Assembly: GCF_021531355.1 (NCBI RefSeq)
Contig: NZ_JADYTS010000016.1
Span: forward strand, 1-43,928
DNA length: 43,928 nt
DNA from: Leyella stercorea
GTDB lineage: Bacteria; Bacteroidota; Bacteroidia; Bacteroidales; Bacteroidaceae
Direction of reading: 5' to 3'
Part shown: positions 8,278 to 15,628 of the stretch, in pieces
Layout of the letters: every line of letters begins with the position of its first letter
Position numbering within the stretch: position 1 is the first letter of the stretch
Notes under the pieces: model-generated
Told to the model about the DNA's origin: nothing
Database searches by the model: none
What the model saw: the letters and a program-made list of their open reading frames with translations, nothing else
Position numbers and translations under genes: made by a program

Positions 8278-9738
8278 ATGATAACATTTGTAATTTGTCT
8301 CGTAGCCCTTGTGTTGGGCTACGCAATCTATGGCCGTTTCGTTGAGCGCATTATCGCTCCCGACGACCGCCCCACCCCAGCCATTACCAAAGCCGACGGC
8401 GTCGACTACGTAGTGATGCCCTACTGGAAGGTGTTCATGATTCAGTTTCTGAACATTGCGGGCACCGGTCCTATCTTCGGAGCTATCATGGGCGCCAAGT
8501 TCGGACCCGTTGCCTATCTGTGGATCATATTCGGATGCATCTTTGCAGGAGCCGTTCACGACTACCTTTCGGGCATGCTGTCGCTGCGCAATGGCGGTAG
8601 TGATTTGCCGTCGCTTGTACGCCAGTATCTCGGAGGTACCGCTGCCAAGGTGCTGCTGGTGTTTGCCGTATTCCTGCTTATTATGGTCGGAACGGTGTTT
8701 GTGTACAGTCCGGCTGAGATATTGGGACACATGGGCGGCTCGAAGGTGATGTGGATGGGCGTAATCTTCGCCTACTACATCGTAGCAACTATGCTGCCTA
8801 TCGACAAGATTATCGGCAAGATATACCCCGTTTTCTCCTTCTCGCTGCTGTTTATGGCTGTGGCTCTGGTGGTGATGCTATTTGTAAAGATGCCGGCTCT
8901 GCCCGAACTGTGGGACGGACTGGGCAACATGGGACAGCAGACCGACCCTGCCGGCTTCACCGACAGCATCTTCCCCTGCCTCTTCATCACTATAGCCTGT
9001 GGCGCAATTAGCGGTTTTCACGCTACACAGAGTCCGCTTATGGCTCGCTGCCTGAAGTCGGAACGCAAGGGAAGGCCTATATTCTACGGTGCTATGATTA
9101 CTGAGGGTATGGTGGCTCTGGTTTGGGCTACGGTGGCAATGTGGTTCTTCTACGACGCTCCGCAGCCGGGCTATGAGCAGATTGCAGGTGGCGCTGCCAA
9201 CGGATTCCATACTTCAGCCCCGATGGTTGTCAATCTCGTGTGCAACGACTGGCTCGGTGTGCTGGGTGGAATACTGGCAATGCTGGGCGTTGTGGCTGCT
9301 CCTATCACGAGCGGCGACACGGCTTTCCGCTCTGCACGACTCATCGTTGCGCAGGCATTGAAGATTAACCAGCTCCCGAAGGCAAACCGTCTGTACATCT
9401 GTATTCCGCTGTTCGTGGCATCGTTCGCCCTGCTTATCTGGCAGATCAGCAATCCCGACGGTTTCAACACGATATGGCAATACTTCGGATGGGCCAACCA
9501 GACGCTGTCGGTATTCACTCTGTGGAGCATCACCGTCTATCTGGTGCGCGAGAAGAAGCCCTACATCATCACACTCATACCCGCTCTGTTCATGACCTGT
9601 GTCTGCACGACGTTCCTGGCTGTGTCGAAGACAGCGTTCGGACTGCCGCTTGGCGTGAGCTATGCGGTTGGAGCAGCTGCCCTCGTGATTGCTGCTGCGT
9701 GGTTTGGAATGTGGTTGAAGAAATACAAGAAGGCATAA
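8278..9738 (+). CDS. cstA: CstA-family carbon starvation protein / peptide or pyruvate permease
   Basis: A 486-residue hydrophobic inner-membrane protein with about a dozen predicted membrane segments. The N-terminal part carries family features (VVMPYWKVFMIQFLNIAGTGPIFG, followed by GPVAYLWIIFGCIFAGAVHDY). It is shorter than the ~700-residue E. coli CstA, as usual for Bacteroidetes members. Family members take up peptides or pyruvate, mostly when carbon is scarce. It has its own promoter between the SusD terminator and its start, so it is likely monocistronic. It converges with radC; the space between holds an inverted array element. The exact substrate here is unknown. Confidence 0.92.
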   Translation: MITFVICLVALVLGYAIYGRFVERIIAPDDRPTPAITKADGVDYVVMPYWKVFMIQFLNIAGTGPIFGAIMGAKFGPVAYLWIIFGCIFAGAVHDYLSGMLSLRNGGSDLPSLVRQYLGGTAAKVLLVFAVFLLIMVGTVFVYSPAEILGHMGGSKVMWMGVIFAYYIVATMLPIDKIIGKIYPVFSFSLLFMAVALVVMLFVKMPALPELWDGLGNMGQQTDPAGFTDSIFPCLFITIACGAISGFHATQSPLMARCLKSERKGRPIFYGAMITEGMVALVWATVAMWFFYDAPQPGYEQIAGGAANGFHTSAPMVVNLVCNDWLGVLGGILAMLGVVAAPITSGDTAFRSARLIVAQALKINQLPKANRLYICIPLFVASFALLIWQISNPDGFNTIWQYFGWANQTLSVFTLWSITVYLVREKKPYIITLIPALFMTCVCTTFLAVSKTAFGLPLGVSYAVGAAALVIAAAWFGMWLKKYKKA

Positions 9739-9756
9739 AAGAGGGAGTGTCAAAAT

Positions 9757-9894
9757 AGAAGTTAGAGGAAGTTTGGGCTTTGCCCGAAGTTAACAGAAGT
9801 CAACAGAAGTTAGCAGACGTATGTATATTTTACTGAAAACAAAGCATTTGTCTGTTAACTTCCATCCATCGTAGATGGATTAACTTCTTCTTAA
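9757..9894. repeat. Inverted array element E1 (AACAGAAGTT units) with two hairpins
   Basis: Left arm: AGAAGTTA-type units, then AAGTTAACAG / AAGTCAACAG / AAGTTAGCAG (9786-9817). Right arm: CTGTTAACTTC and TTAACTTCTTC in inverse orientation (9852-9894). Each arm holds a hairpin with a 3-base loop: GGGC-TTT-GCCC (9775-9785) and ATCCATC-GTA-GATGGAT (9864-9880). It sits between the convergent ends of cstA and radC. The layout is the same as in the heptamer elements further on but the unit differs. No gene is inside. It could act as a bidirectional terminator. Confidence 0.75.
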
Positions 9895-9917
9895 ATCCCG
9901 ATAACTCCCTCTGGTTG

Positions 9918-10655
9918 TCACAGTTTTCCTTCTTCCGAATAACTGAAATAGCGTCCGTCGGTGACGATGACGTGGTCGACCATATATATCCGCATGGTCT
10001 CGCACGCCTTCTTCAGGCGTAGGGTCAGACGGTCGTCGTCGCCGCTGGGCCGTGTGTTGCCCGAAGGATGGTTGTGGACAAGGGTTATGACGGTGGCGTT
10101 GTTGAGCAACGCCTCGCGCAGGATTATGCGCACATCGACAGCCGTTTCCGACAGTCCGCCGTGCGAGAGTCGCACCGCCTTGATGAGTCGCATGCGCTGG
10201 TTCATCAGCAACACCCACGCCTCTTCGGTATCGAGGTCTTGCATCTTCGGCAACATATACTCATATACCGCCATGGCAGAACCCATATCGGGTCGCTCAG
10301 CCGCCCCAACAGCCTGTCGCCGCTTGCCCAATTCGCAAGCGGCAATAATCGTTATGGCCTTCGCCTCACCAATGCCGTTGTAGCTCATCAGCTCGTTGAG
10401 CGACATCTTTCCAAGCGTATTGAGGTTGTTATCGCAGTCGGCAAGTATGCGTTGCATCAATCCAACAGCGCTCTCCTTGGTCGAACCCGACCCTATAAGA
10501 ATTGCAAGCAACTCAGAATCGGACAATGCCGCAGGACCTTTTGCCATGAGCTTCTCGCGAGGTCGGTCTCCATCAGCCCATCGGGTGATGGAGAGTTGAG
10601 AGTTGAAAGTTGAGGGTTGAGAGTTATGATTTGTTTTGTCTGTTATACCATTCAT
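9918..10655 (-). CDS. radC: RadC-family JAB/MPN protein
   Basis: A 245-residue RadC protein: a helix-hairpin-helix-like N part (DRPREKLMAKG...LSDSELLAILIGSG) and a C-terminal JAMM domain with the zinc motif HNHPSG (H194, H196) followed by PSGDDD. The family is widespread; its role in DNA repair is disputed. The ATG at 10653-10655 overlaps the TGA of the upstream S23 gene (ATGA), so translation may be coupled; a TTG two codons earlier is possible. About 13 N-terminal residues (NSQPSTFNSQLSI) are encoded by the GAGAGTT array of the neighbouring element, an extension that RadC proteins normally lack. The hairpin at 10569-10592 also lies within codons. Confidence 0.93.
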   Translation of the reverse strand: MNGITDKTNHNSQPSTFNSQLSITRWADGDRPREKLMAKGPAALSDSELLAILIGSGSTKESAVGLMQRILADCDNNLNTLGKMSLNELMSYNGIGEAKAITIIAACELGKRRQAVGAAERPDMGSAMAVYEYMLPKMQDLDTEEAWVLLMNQRMRLIKAVRLSHGGLSETAVDVRIILREALLNNATVITLVHNHPSGNTRPSGDDDRLTLRLKKACETMRIYMVDHVIVTDGRYFSYSEEGKL

Positions 10656-11120
10656 AAACAATGCCTTTCTTTAGTCGTTTTTATTATCTTTACAAGGATT
10701 CGTACTATCTCTTGAATATCATTATTCATTGATGAATATTGCGCCTCAGTTATATATTCACCTCCATAAAGACATTTCAGCCAATAAGTCGTTTCGTCGG
10801 CTTCCTTTAAAGCAATACTAAGCTTGCTAATGAAATCGGAAGTACTCTGAGCATTCCTGCTTTCATTCACATTAGCCCCGACACTTGTTCCACTTCGAAG
10901 AACCTGTTTAGACAAAACACGTTCGTTCTTTTGGGAAGAAAGGTATTTGTACATCCTTATCACCCTTATGGAAAAGGCTTCCGACTTTTGCTTGATTATA
11001 GATTCTTTATGAGGTAGCATATCAATAGATTTTCAACAGATTTCATTAATCAATGTATATACAATCGTTTTAGCATTAAGAGTAATCATAACTCTCAATT
11101 CTCAACTCTCAATTCTCAAC
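10569..11120. repeat. Inverted array element E2 (GAGAGTT units) enclosing an S23 gene
   Basis: Left arm 10591-10625 is five 7-mers of GAGAGTT type; right arm 11090-11120 is the complement (AACTCTC / AATTCTC alternating). The inner ends match exactly: GAGAGTTATGATT at 10619-10631 and its complement at 11084-11096. A hairpin at 10569-10592 (TCCATCA..CCC / GGGTGATGGA, 3-base loop ATC, one bulge) flanks the left arm. The right arm begins immediately after the TAG of the glycosyltransferase. The enclosed gene is the S23 gene at 10652-11020. I read it as a small inserted element; the whole is an inference from the symmetry. Confidence 0.75.
10652..11020 (-). CDS. Four-helix-bundle protein, S23 / 23S-rRNA-intervening-sequence family (copy A)
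   Basis: A 122-residue protein of the S23p/TIGR02436-type four-helix-bundle family. Family hallmarks are FSIRVIRMYKYL, VLRSGTSVGANVNES and DFISKLSIALKEADETTYWL. Members are encoded inside 23S rRNA intervening sequences in several bacteria and in scattered genomic places; they probably form pentamers and bind nucleic acid, but no enzymatic activity is known. The related Avd protein serves diversity-generating retroelements; no reverse transcriptase is present here. The gene lies between inverted 7-mer arrays, on the same strand as the upstream glycosyltransferase and downstream radC, and overlaps radC by ATGA. It is clearly more distant from copies B and C than they are from each other. Confidence 0.88.
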   Translation of the reverse strand: MLPHKESIIKQKSEAFSIRVIRMYKYLSSQKNERVLSKQVLRSGTSVGANVNESRNAQSTSDFISKLSIALKEADETTYWLKCLYGGEYITEAQYSSMNNDIQEIVRILVKIIKTTKERHCL

Positions 11121-12133
11121 TACTTGTAGAATGTTTTTTCGAAGGCAGAGAACTCTGACTTACCTCTGACGCAGCGTTTCCACCACGACTCGATGAATCC
11201 GAAGCCGTAGCCCATGAGCTGTATGTAGGCTGAGATGATGCTGAGGAAACCTATTTTAATGCTACGATTCACGCACGAAGAATCAACGAATATCAGCACA
11301 CAGTAGAGCACTAACGGAACAAGCGGAACCCATGCCAACGCCGGGCTTACAACCAACAGCACCAGACAGAGCAGGAGCATGGCGAGAACGCCTACTGTGA
11401 ACACCATAGGAAGCATGTGTACAAGCTTCAACGATTCGGGATATTTCTTATAGAGATTGATGCGTGCAATGCCGGAGTTGTACACCTGACGGAAGAACTT
11501 GCTGAAATCGGTGCGACGCTTGTGCCATACCCATGCCTCGGGGAACAGGCGGCAACGGCAACCTGCCTTGAATATACGGATAGAGAAGTCGATATCTTCG
11601 CCGAAGCGCATCTTGGAGAATCCGCCCAAGCGCTCGTACACATCACGACGCACACCCATATTGAACGAACGCGGATAGAACTTGTCGAGCTTCTTCTTGC
11701 CACCTCGTATGCCACCTGTGGTGAAGAACGATGTCATAGAATAGCTAATCGCCTTCTGAGTGTCGGTGAACGACGAGTGGGCAGAATCGGGTCCGCCGAA
11801 CGCATCGGCCTCCTCACGCTGCAACTCGGCGTTGACGGCTACGAGATAGTTCTCGGGCAGCACTACGTCGGAATCGAGTATGAGCACATACTCGCCCTTG
11901 GCACGCTCCACACCGTAGTTGCGACTCTGACCGGGTCCGCTGTTGGGCTTGGCAAAGTAGTGAAGGTCGAGTCTGTCGGCATATTTATTGCACACGTCTT
12001 GGCATGGTACAGCCGAACCGTCCTCAACTACTATCACCTCAAAATCGGTCAGCTTCTGCCGTGTGAGGCTGTCGAGCAACTCGTCTACTTCATCAGGACG
12101 ATTGTATACTGGAATTATAAAACTGAACTTCAT
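11120..12133 (-). CDS. Family 2 glycosyltransferase, membrane associated
   Basis: A 337-residue GT2 enzyme with a GT-A fold: FIIPVYNRPDEVDELLDSL at the start, VVEDGS, GPGQSRNYGVERAKGEY and the metal-binding DSD in LILDSDVV. The acceptor-side motif GEDIDFSIRI is present. Two hydrophobic segments (about residues 245-290) and a further one near 300-320 suggest membrane anchoring. Such enzymes add sugars to cell-surface glycans; the acceptor is unknown and no glycan cluster surrounds it. The stop TAG is immediately followed by array units of element E2. The gene follows efp across element E3 on the same strand. Confidence 0.92.
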   Translation of the reverse strand: MKFSFIIPVYNRPDEVDELLDSLTRQKLTDFEVIVVEDGSAVPCQDVCNKYADRLDLHYFAKPNSGPGQSRNYGVERAKGEYVLILDSDVVLPENYLVAVNAELQREEADAFGGPDSAHSSFTDTQKAISYSMTSFFTTGGIRGGKKKLDKFYPRSFNMGVRRDVYERLGGFSKMRFGEDIDFSIRIFKAGCRCRLFPEAWVWHKRRTDFSKFFRQVYNSGIARINLYKKYPESLKLVHMLPMVFTVGVLAMLLLCLVLLVVSPALAWVPLVPLVLYCVLIFVDSSCVNRSIKIGFLSIISAYIQLMGYGFGFIESWWKRCVRGKSEFSAFEKTFYK

Positions 12134-12137
12134 GGTT

Positions 12138-12322
12138 TAAGAGAAAAGTGAAAAGTGAAAAACGAAAAGAGATAACCGAAAAGAGCAAAGTGGAATGTGT
12201 AAAACGAAAAAGAGTAAAAAAGTAGAAAGCACTATTACGGGCATACGCATAACGTCATCCCAAATGCTTTTTACTTTTTTACTCTTTTACTATTTTACCT
12301 TTAAAAGCTCTTTACTTTCAAG
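12138..12322. repeat. Inverted array element E3 (GAAAAGT / AGTAAAA units), no gene inside
   Basis: Reading from 12141 the sequence parses into 7-mers for about 90 bases (GAAAAGT, GAAAAGT, GAAAAAC, GAAAAGA, ... GTAAAAC, GAAAAAG, AGTAAAA). The opposite arm (12266-12322) consists of TTTTTAC/TCTTTTAC-type 7- and 8-mers. AAAGCA at 12226-12231 and TGCTTT at 12265-12270 close a central stretch of about 33 bases. It fills the space between efp and the glycosyltransferase. Confidence 0.7.
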
Positions 12323-12328
12323 AGTCTC

Positions 12329-12895
12329 TTACTCCTTAACGCGCTGCAGATAGCTGCCGTCGCGTGTGTCTACCTGTACAAGGTCGCCCTCGTTAACGAA
12401 GAGAGGTACACGAATCTCAACGCCAGTCTCAAGAGTAGCAGGCTTCAGAGTGTTTGTAGCTGTATCGCCCTTGATGCCCGGCTCTGAGTGAGTAACGCGC
12501 AGATTGGTCTTCACCGGCATCTCACCGAAGAGAACAGTCTCAGTAGAAGCGTCAGAAACAACCTCAACGATGTCGCTCTCCTTCATGAAGTCAACACCTG
12601 TGATAAGGTTGCCAGAGATAGGAATCTGGTCGTAAGTCTCCTGATTCATGAAGATATAGTCCTCACCCTCCTTGTAAAGGTACTGGTAGGGGCGGCGCTC
12701 TACGCGAACGTCCTCGAGCTTCTCAGAGATGTCGAAACGACGCTCCAACACGCGGCCGTCAACAACGTTCTTAAGCTTAACGCGCATAAATGTGTTGCCC
12801 TTACCTGGTTTAACGTGGAGGAAGTCGATGACGAAGAACAGCTTGCCATCCATACGGATGCAGGTTCCCATCTTGATGTCTTGTGAATTGATCAT
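12329..12895 (-). CDS. efp: Translation elongation factor P
   Basis: A 188-residue EF-P of normal length with three beta-barrel domains. The tip loop VKPGKGNTF carries the conserved Lys (K32) that reaches the peptidyl-transferase centre; no modifying enzyme (EpmA, EarP) is visible here. EF-P relieves stalling at proline runs. C-terminal signature TNTLKPATLETGVEIRVPLFVNEGD is present. It is divergent from rpmH and has its own -7 box at 13043-13050. Confidence 0.97.
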   Translation of the reverse strand: MINSQDIKMGTCIRMDGKLFFVIDFLHVKPGKGNTFMRVKLKNVVDGRVLERRFDISEKLEDVRVERRPYQYLYKEGEDYIFMNQETYDQIPISGNLITGVDFMKESDIVEVVSDASTETVLFGEMPVKTNLRVTHSEPGIKGDTATNTLKPATLETGVEIRVPLFVNEGDLVQVDTRDGSYLQRVKE

Positions 12896-13042
12896 TGCTG
12901 TGTATATTATTGTATTATTAATTATTCGTTACGACGGATTGTCCTGTTCGTTACAATCATTTGTCTTATCCGTTATATTCATTCACGGGGCGAATACCTG
13001 AAAATAGCCCAAGTGTTTGAGTGTGTCTATGTTAAGACGATG

Positions 13043-13050
13043 CAAAGTTA
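13043..13050 (-). promoter_or_regulatory. -7 box of the efp promoter
   Basis: The complement reads TAACTTTG, an exact TAnnTTTG match; a TTG about 21 bases further upstream could be the -33 element. It lies about 150 bases before the efp start, in the 355-base space between efp and rpmH, where no other gene is seen. Confidence 0.55.
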
Positions 13051-13197
13051 CTGAAATTCACTCAATAATGAGCAATGGGCGGTTGATTTTTTTATTATTA
13101 TACGTATTCAGCGAGAAAAGAGGGGCATTTTTACAAAAAAATACATAAAATCATGGCTAAAAGGACTTTAAATCTTGCTTGTTTCAAAAATAATGAG

Positions 13198-13205
13198 TAA
13201 TTTTG
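13198..13205 (+). promoter_or_regulatory. -7 box of the rpmH promoter
   Basis: TAATTTTG matches TAnnTTTG exactly, 45 bases before the rpmH start. A TTGTTTC about 20 bases upstream may provide the -33 contact. Confidence 0.6.
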
Positions 13206-13250
13206 CAACCCAAAAGTGTGAACATATAACAAATAAATAAAAACAAGACA

Positions 13251-13406
13251 ATGAAAAGAACATTTCAGCCTCACAATCGTCGCCGCGTAAACAAGCATGG
13301 CTTCCGCGAGCGCATGGCTACAAAGAATGGTCGCCGCGTGTTGGCTTCTCGCCGCGCTCATGGCCGCAAGAAGTTGACAGTATCTGACGAGCACCACGGA
13401 AAATAA
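13251..13406 (+). CDS. rpmH: 50S ribosomal protein L34
   Basis: A 51-residue basic protein: [20 protein letters not shown], then [20 protein letters not shown] and a short tail. The MKRTFQP start and the GF..RM.T..GR.VL..RR..GR motif are diagnostic of L34. It is too short for a 60-residue cut-off. A structured spacer and rpsU follow on the same strand. Confidence 0.97.
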   Translation: MKRTFQPHNRRRVNKHGFRERMATKNGRRVLASRRAHGRKKLTVSDEHHGK

Positions 13407-13417
13407 TCCGGTGCACG

Positions 13418-13516
13418 CACTGTAACGGCAGGGTGTGAAACCCAGTCGGTAGCGACGACAAAAGCGGCAGGTCATACCATGCTTGGTGTGTACGGTCTGC
13501 TGCTTTTAAAAATTAA
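13418..13516 (+). promoter_or_regulatory. Structured rpmH-rpsU spacer with terminator or attenuator
   Basis: Three successive hairpins can be drawn: GGGT/ACCC (about 13434-13444), GTCG-GTAG-CGAC (13445-13456), and a larger one in which AAAGCGGCAG pairs with CTGCTGCTTT (one G-T pair), followed by TTTTAAAAATT. The last has terminator shape and would end the rpmH transcript or act as an attenuator before rpsU. The first two resemble a leader structure, but I do not recognise a named riboswitch or ribosomal leader. Confidence 0.45.
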
Positions 13517-13580
13517 CCCCACAACGATTTGCGGACAATGCCGCAAACATGTATAACCAAATTAATTAAAAGTAAAAAAA

Positions 13581-13772
13581 ATGATTATTGTACCAGTAAA
13601 AGATGGTGAGAACATCGAAAGAGCACTCAAGAAGTTCAAGAGAAAATTCGAAAAGACAGGCGTTGTAAAGGAGCTCCGCGCTCGTCAGCAGTACAACAAG
13701 CCTTCTGTTTTGAAGCGTCTCAAGATGGAGCACGCTATCTATGTTCAGCAGCTCCGTGCTAACGAGGAATAA
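13581..13772 (+). CDS. rpsU: 30S ribosomal protein S21
   Basis: A 63-residue protein with the S21 pattern: MIIVPVKDGENIERALKKFKRKFEKTGVVKELR and a basic C-terminal half. Bacteroidetes S21 starts in this way. The leader upstream is A-rich (AAAGTAAAAAAA), as usual for this phylum, which does not rely on strong Shine-Dalgarno pairing. A shared terminator with recA lies downstream. Confidence 0.96.
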   Translation: MIIVPVKDGENIERALKKFKRKFEKTGVVKELRARQQYNKPSVLKRLKMEHAIYVQQLRANEE

Positions 13773-13955
13773 TCCACGTCCCTCACATTCTCACATTATT
13801 AATCTTTAATGACCGCGCACACGCACGAACGGCACAAGCCACGAATGCAGCGACGGATCGGATGGACCAGGAGGTGTATTTCCCCTTTAGACATATAATC
13901 ATTTATACATAGAAATAAGCCTGCGACAACGGCATGATACCGGTGACGATATGGC

Positions 13956-14014
13956 AAAAAAGAGATGACAACACATCTAACCGTTTGGTTGAATGTGTTG
14001 CCATCTCTTTTTTT
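13956..14014. terminator. Bidirectional terminator between rpsU and recA
   Basis: AAAAAAGAGATG..CAACACA pairs with TGTGTTG..CATCTCTTTTTTT, with an inner AACC/GGTT, giving a stem of more than 20 bp with A and T runs at both ends. It can end both the rightward rpsU and the leftward recA transcripts. The 180 bases before it (13773-13955) hold no gene I can support. Confidence 0.9.
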
Positions 14015-14021
14015 GTGTATT

Positions 14022-15044
14022 CTATTCTCTGTGGTCGGCTATTGCCTGCTTGATGAGACCCTCGAGTTCTTCCATGAGTTCGGGATTGTCCTTGAGCAGC
14101 GACTTTGTGGCGTCGCGACCCTGTGCCAGCTTCGATCCGTTGTACGAATACCATGAGCCTGACTTCTGGATGATGCCGTACTCTACGCCGAGGTCAACGA
14201 TTTCGCCCACCTTAGAGATGCCTTCGCCGAACGTAATCTCAAACTCGGTCTTGCGGAACGGAGGTGCCACCTTGTTCTTGATAACCTTGACGCGCACCTG
14301 ATTGCCTATAATCTGGTCGCCGTCCTTGATGCCCGTTACCTTACGGATGTCGAGACGTACTGATGCATAGAACTTCAGAGCGTTACCGCCGGTAGTGGTC
14401 TCGGGATTGCCGAACATCACACCAATCTTCTCACGCAGCTGATTGATGAAGATACATGTAGTGTTGGTCTTGGAGATTGTAGAAGTAAGCTTGCGCAGAG
14501 CCTGCGACATGAGGCGTGCCTGGAGGCCAACCTTGTTGTCGCCCATATCGCCTTCGATCTCAGCCTTAGGTGTAAGCGCAGCTACAGAGTCGATAACGAT
14601 GATGTCGATGGCAGACGAACGGATGAGCTGATCGGCAATTTCGAGAGCCTGCTCGCCGTTGTCGGGCTGCGAAATCCACAAGTTGTCGACGTCAACGCCA
14701 AGCTTTGCCGCATAGAAACGGTCGAAAGCGTGCTCGGCATCGATAAAGGCTGCGATGCCGCCAGCCTTCTGCGACTCTGCAATAGCGTGAATGGCGAGTG
14801 TTGTCTTACCAGACGACTCCGGACCATAAATCTCTATAATACGTCCCTTCGGGTATCCGCCTACGCCAAGAGCAGCGTCAAGGCCGATACTTCCGGTAGG
14901 AATCACCTCGACATTCTCCACCTGCTCGTCGCCAAGCTTCATGATGGAGCCTTTGCCGAAGTCCTTTTCTATCTTTGACATCGCTGCCTGGAGTGCCTTG
15001 AGCTTGCCCTCCTGAGCGAGTGAAAGTTCTTCTGATTTAGCCAT
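14022..15044 (-). CDS. recA: Recombinase RecA
   Basis: A 340-residue RecA of normal length. Walker A is GPESSGKTT (residues 74-82); the Walker B strand is [12 protein letters not shown]; the L2-region sequence [29 protein letters not shown] is intact. RecA forms the strand-exchange filament in recombination and SOS induction. It ends at a bidirectional terminator. Its start codon is reached directly from element E4, whose array and hairpins occupy the leader, so its translation start is likely influenced by that RNA. Confidence 0.98.
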   Translation of the reverse strand: MAKSEELSLAQEGKLKALQAAMSKIEKDFGKGSIMKLGDEQVENVEVIPTGSIGLDAALGVGGYPKGRIIEIYGPESSGKTTLAIHAIAESQKAGGIAAFIDAEHAFDRFYAAKLGVDVDNLWISQPDNGEQALEIADQLIRSSAIDIIVIDSVAALTPKAEIEGDMGDNKVGLQARLMSQALRKLTSTISKTNTTCIFINQLREKIGVMFGNPETTTGGNALKFYASVRLDIRKVTGIKDGDQIIGNQVRVKVIKNKVAPPFRKTEFEITFGEGISKVGEIVDLGVEYGIIQKSGSWYSYNGSKLAQGRDATKSLLKDNPELMEELEGLIKQAIADHRE

Positions 15045-15049
15045 ATTTT

Positions 15050-15625
15050 AAGTTTTGAATTTTGAATTTTGAGTTTTGAATTGTTGCCTTCGGCAATTTT
15101 GAATTTTGAATTTTGAGTTTTGAATTATCGCTACGCGATTTTGAATTATTCAATTTTGAATTGCTGTGAACAATCTTGTATATTGTCTGCTATTGTCATT
15201 TTCTTTGTTATGGACACAAGCATGCGTTTCAGTTCTTCACAATCTTTATATATAGACTCGTATTGTTTGTTCGTTATATATTGCGTTCGTTGTAGAAGAC
15301 GCAACCAATACAAAGTCTCGTTTGACTCTTTAAGCGATATATATAGTTTTGCAATAAAATCCTTTTTACTTATTGCGCATTGTGCTTCCGCGATGTTTGC
15401 ACCGATACTCGTACCACTGCGGAACATCTGGTCAGCAATTCTATATTCATGCTTTTCCTCATTCAGAAATCGGCATAGTCCTATTATACGAATAGAAAAA
15501 TTCATGCACTTATCTTCCAAGAGGTGTCCAAAGTCACTCATAGACCGTAATTTTAAAGTAATTCAAAATTGAACAATTCAAAATCGCGTAGCGATAATTC
15601 AAAACTCAAAATTCAAAACTCAAAA
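15050..15625. repeat. Inverted array element E4 (TTTTGAA/TTTTGAG units) enclosing an S23 gene
   Basis: The best preserved copy. The inner terminal repeats 15111-15162 and 15560-15611 are reverse complements over 52 bases with one mismatch. Each contains the hairpin ATCGC-TAC-GCGAT (15127-15139; its complement at 15583-15595). The left side carries an additional unit block and hairpin TTGCC-TTC-GGCAA (15084-15096) next to recA. The right arm starts directly after the TAA of the dehydrogenase. The S23 gene copy B lies between the repeats and its last codons (QQFKIE, TAA) are made of the left repeat. Confidence 0.85.
15146..15541 (-). CDS. Four-helix-bundle protein, S23 family (copy B)
   Basis: A 131-residue S23-family protein, roughly 80 percent identical by eye to copy C. 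Signature blocks are CMNFSIRIIGLCRFL, MFRSGTSIGANIAEAQ and DFIAKLYISLKESNETLYWL. The four predicted helices follow the family pattern. The C-terminal ten or so residues are read from the flanking inverted repeat. It is transcribed in the same direction as the dehydrogenase upstream and recA downstream. The role is unknown; I infer that it acts on the RNA or DNA of its own element. Confidence 0.9.
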   Translation of the reverse strand: MSDFGHLLEDKCMNFSIRIIGLCRFLNEEKHEYRIADQMFRSGTSIGANIAEAQCAISKKDFIAKLYISLKESNETLYWLRLLQRTQYITNKQYESIYKDCEELKRMLVSITKKMTIADNIQDCSQQFKIE

Positions 15626-15628
15626 TTT

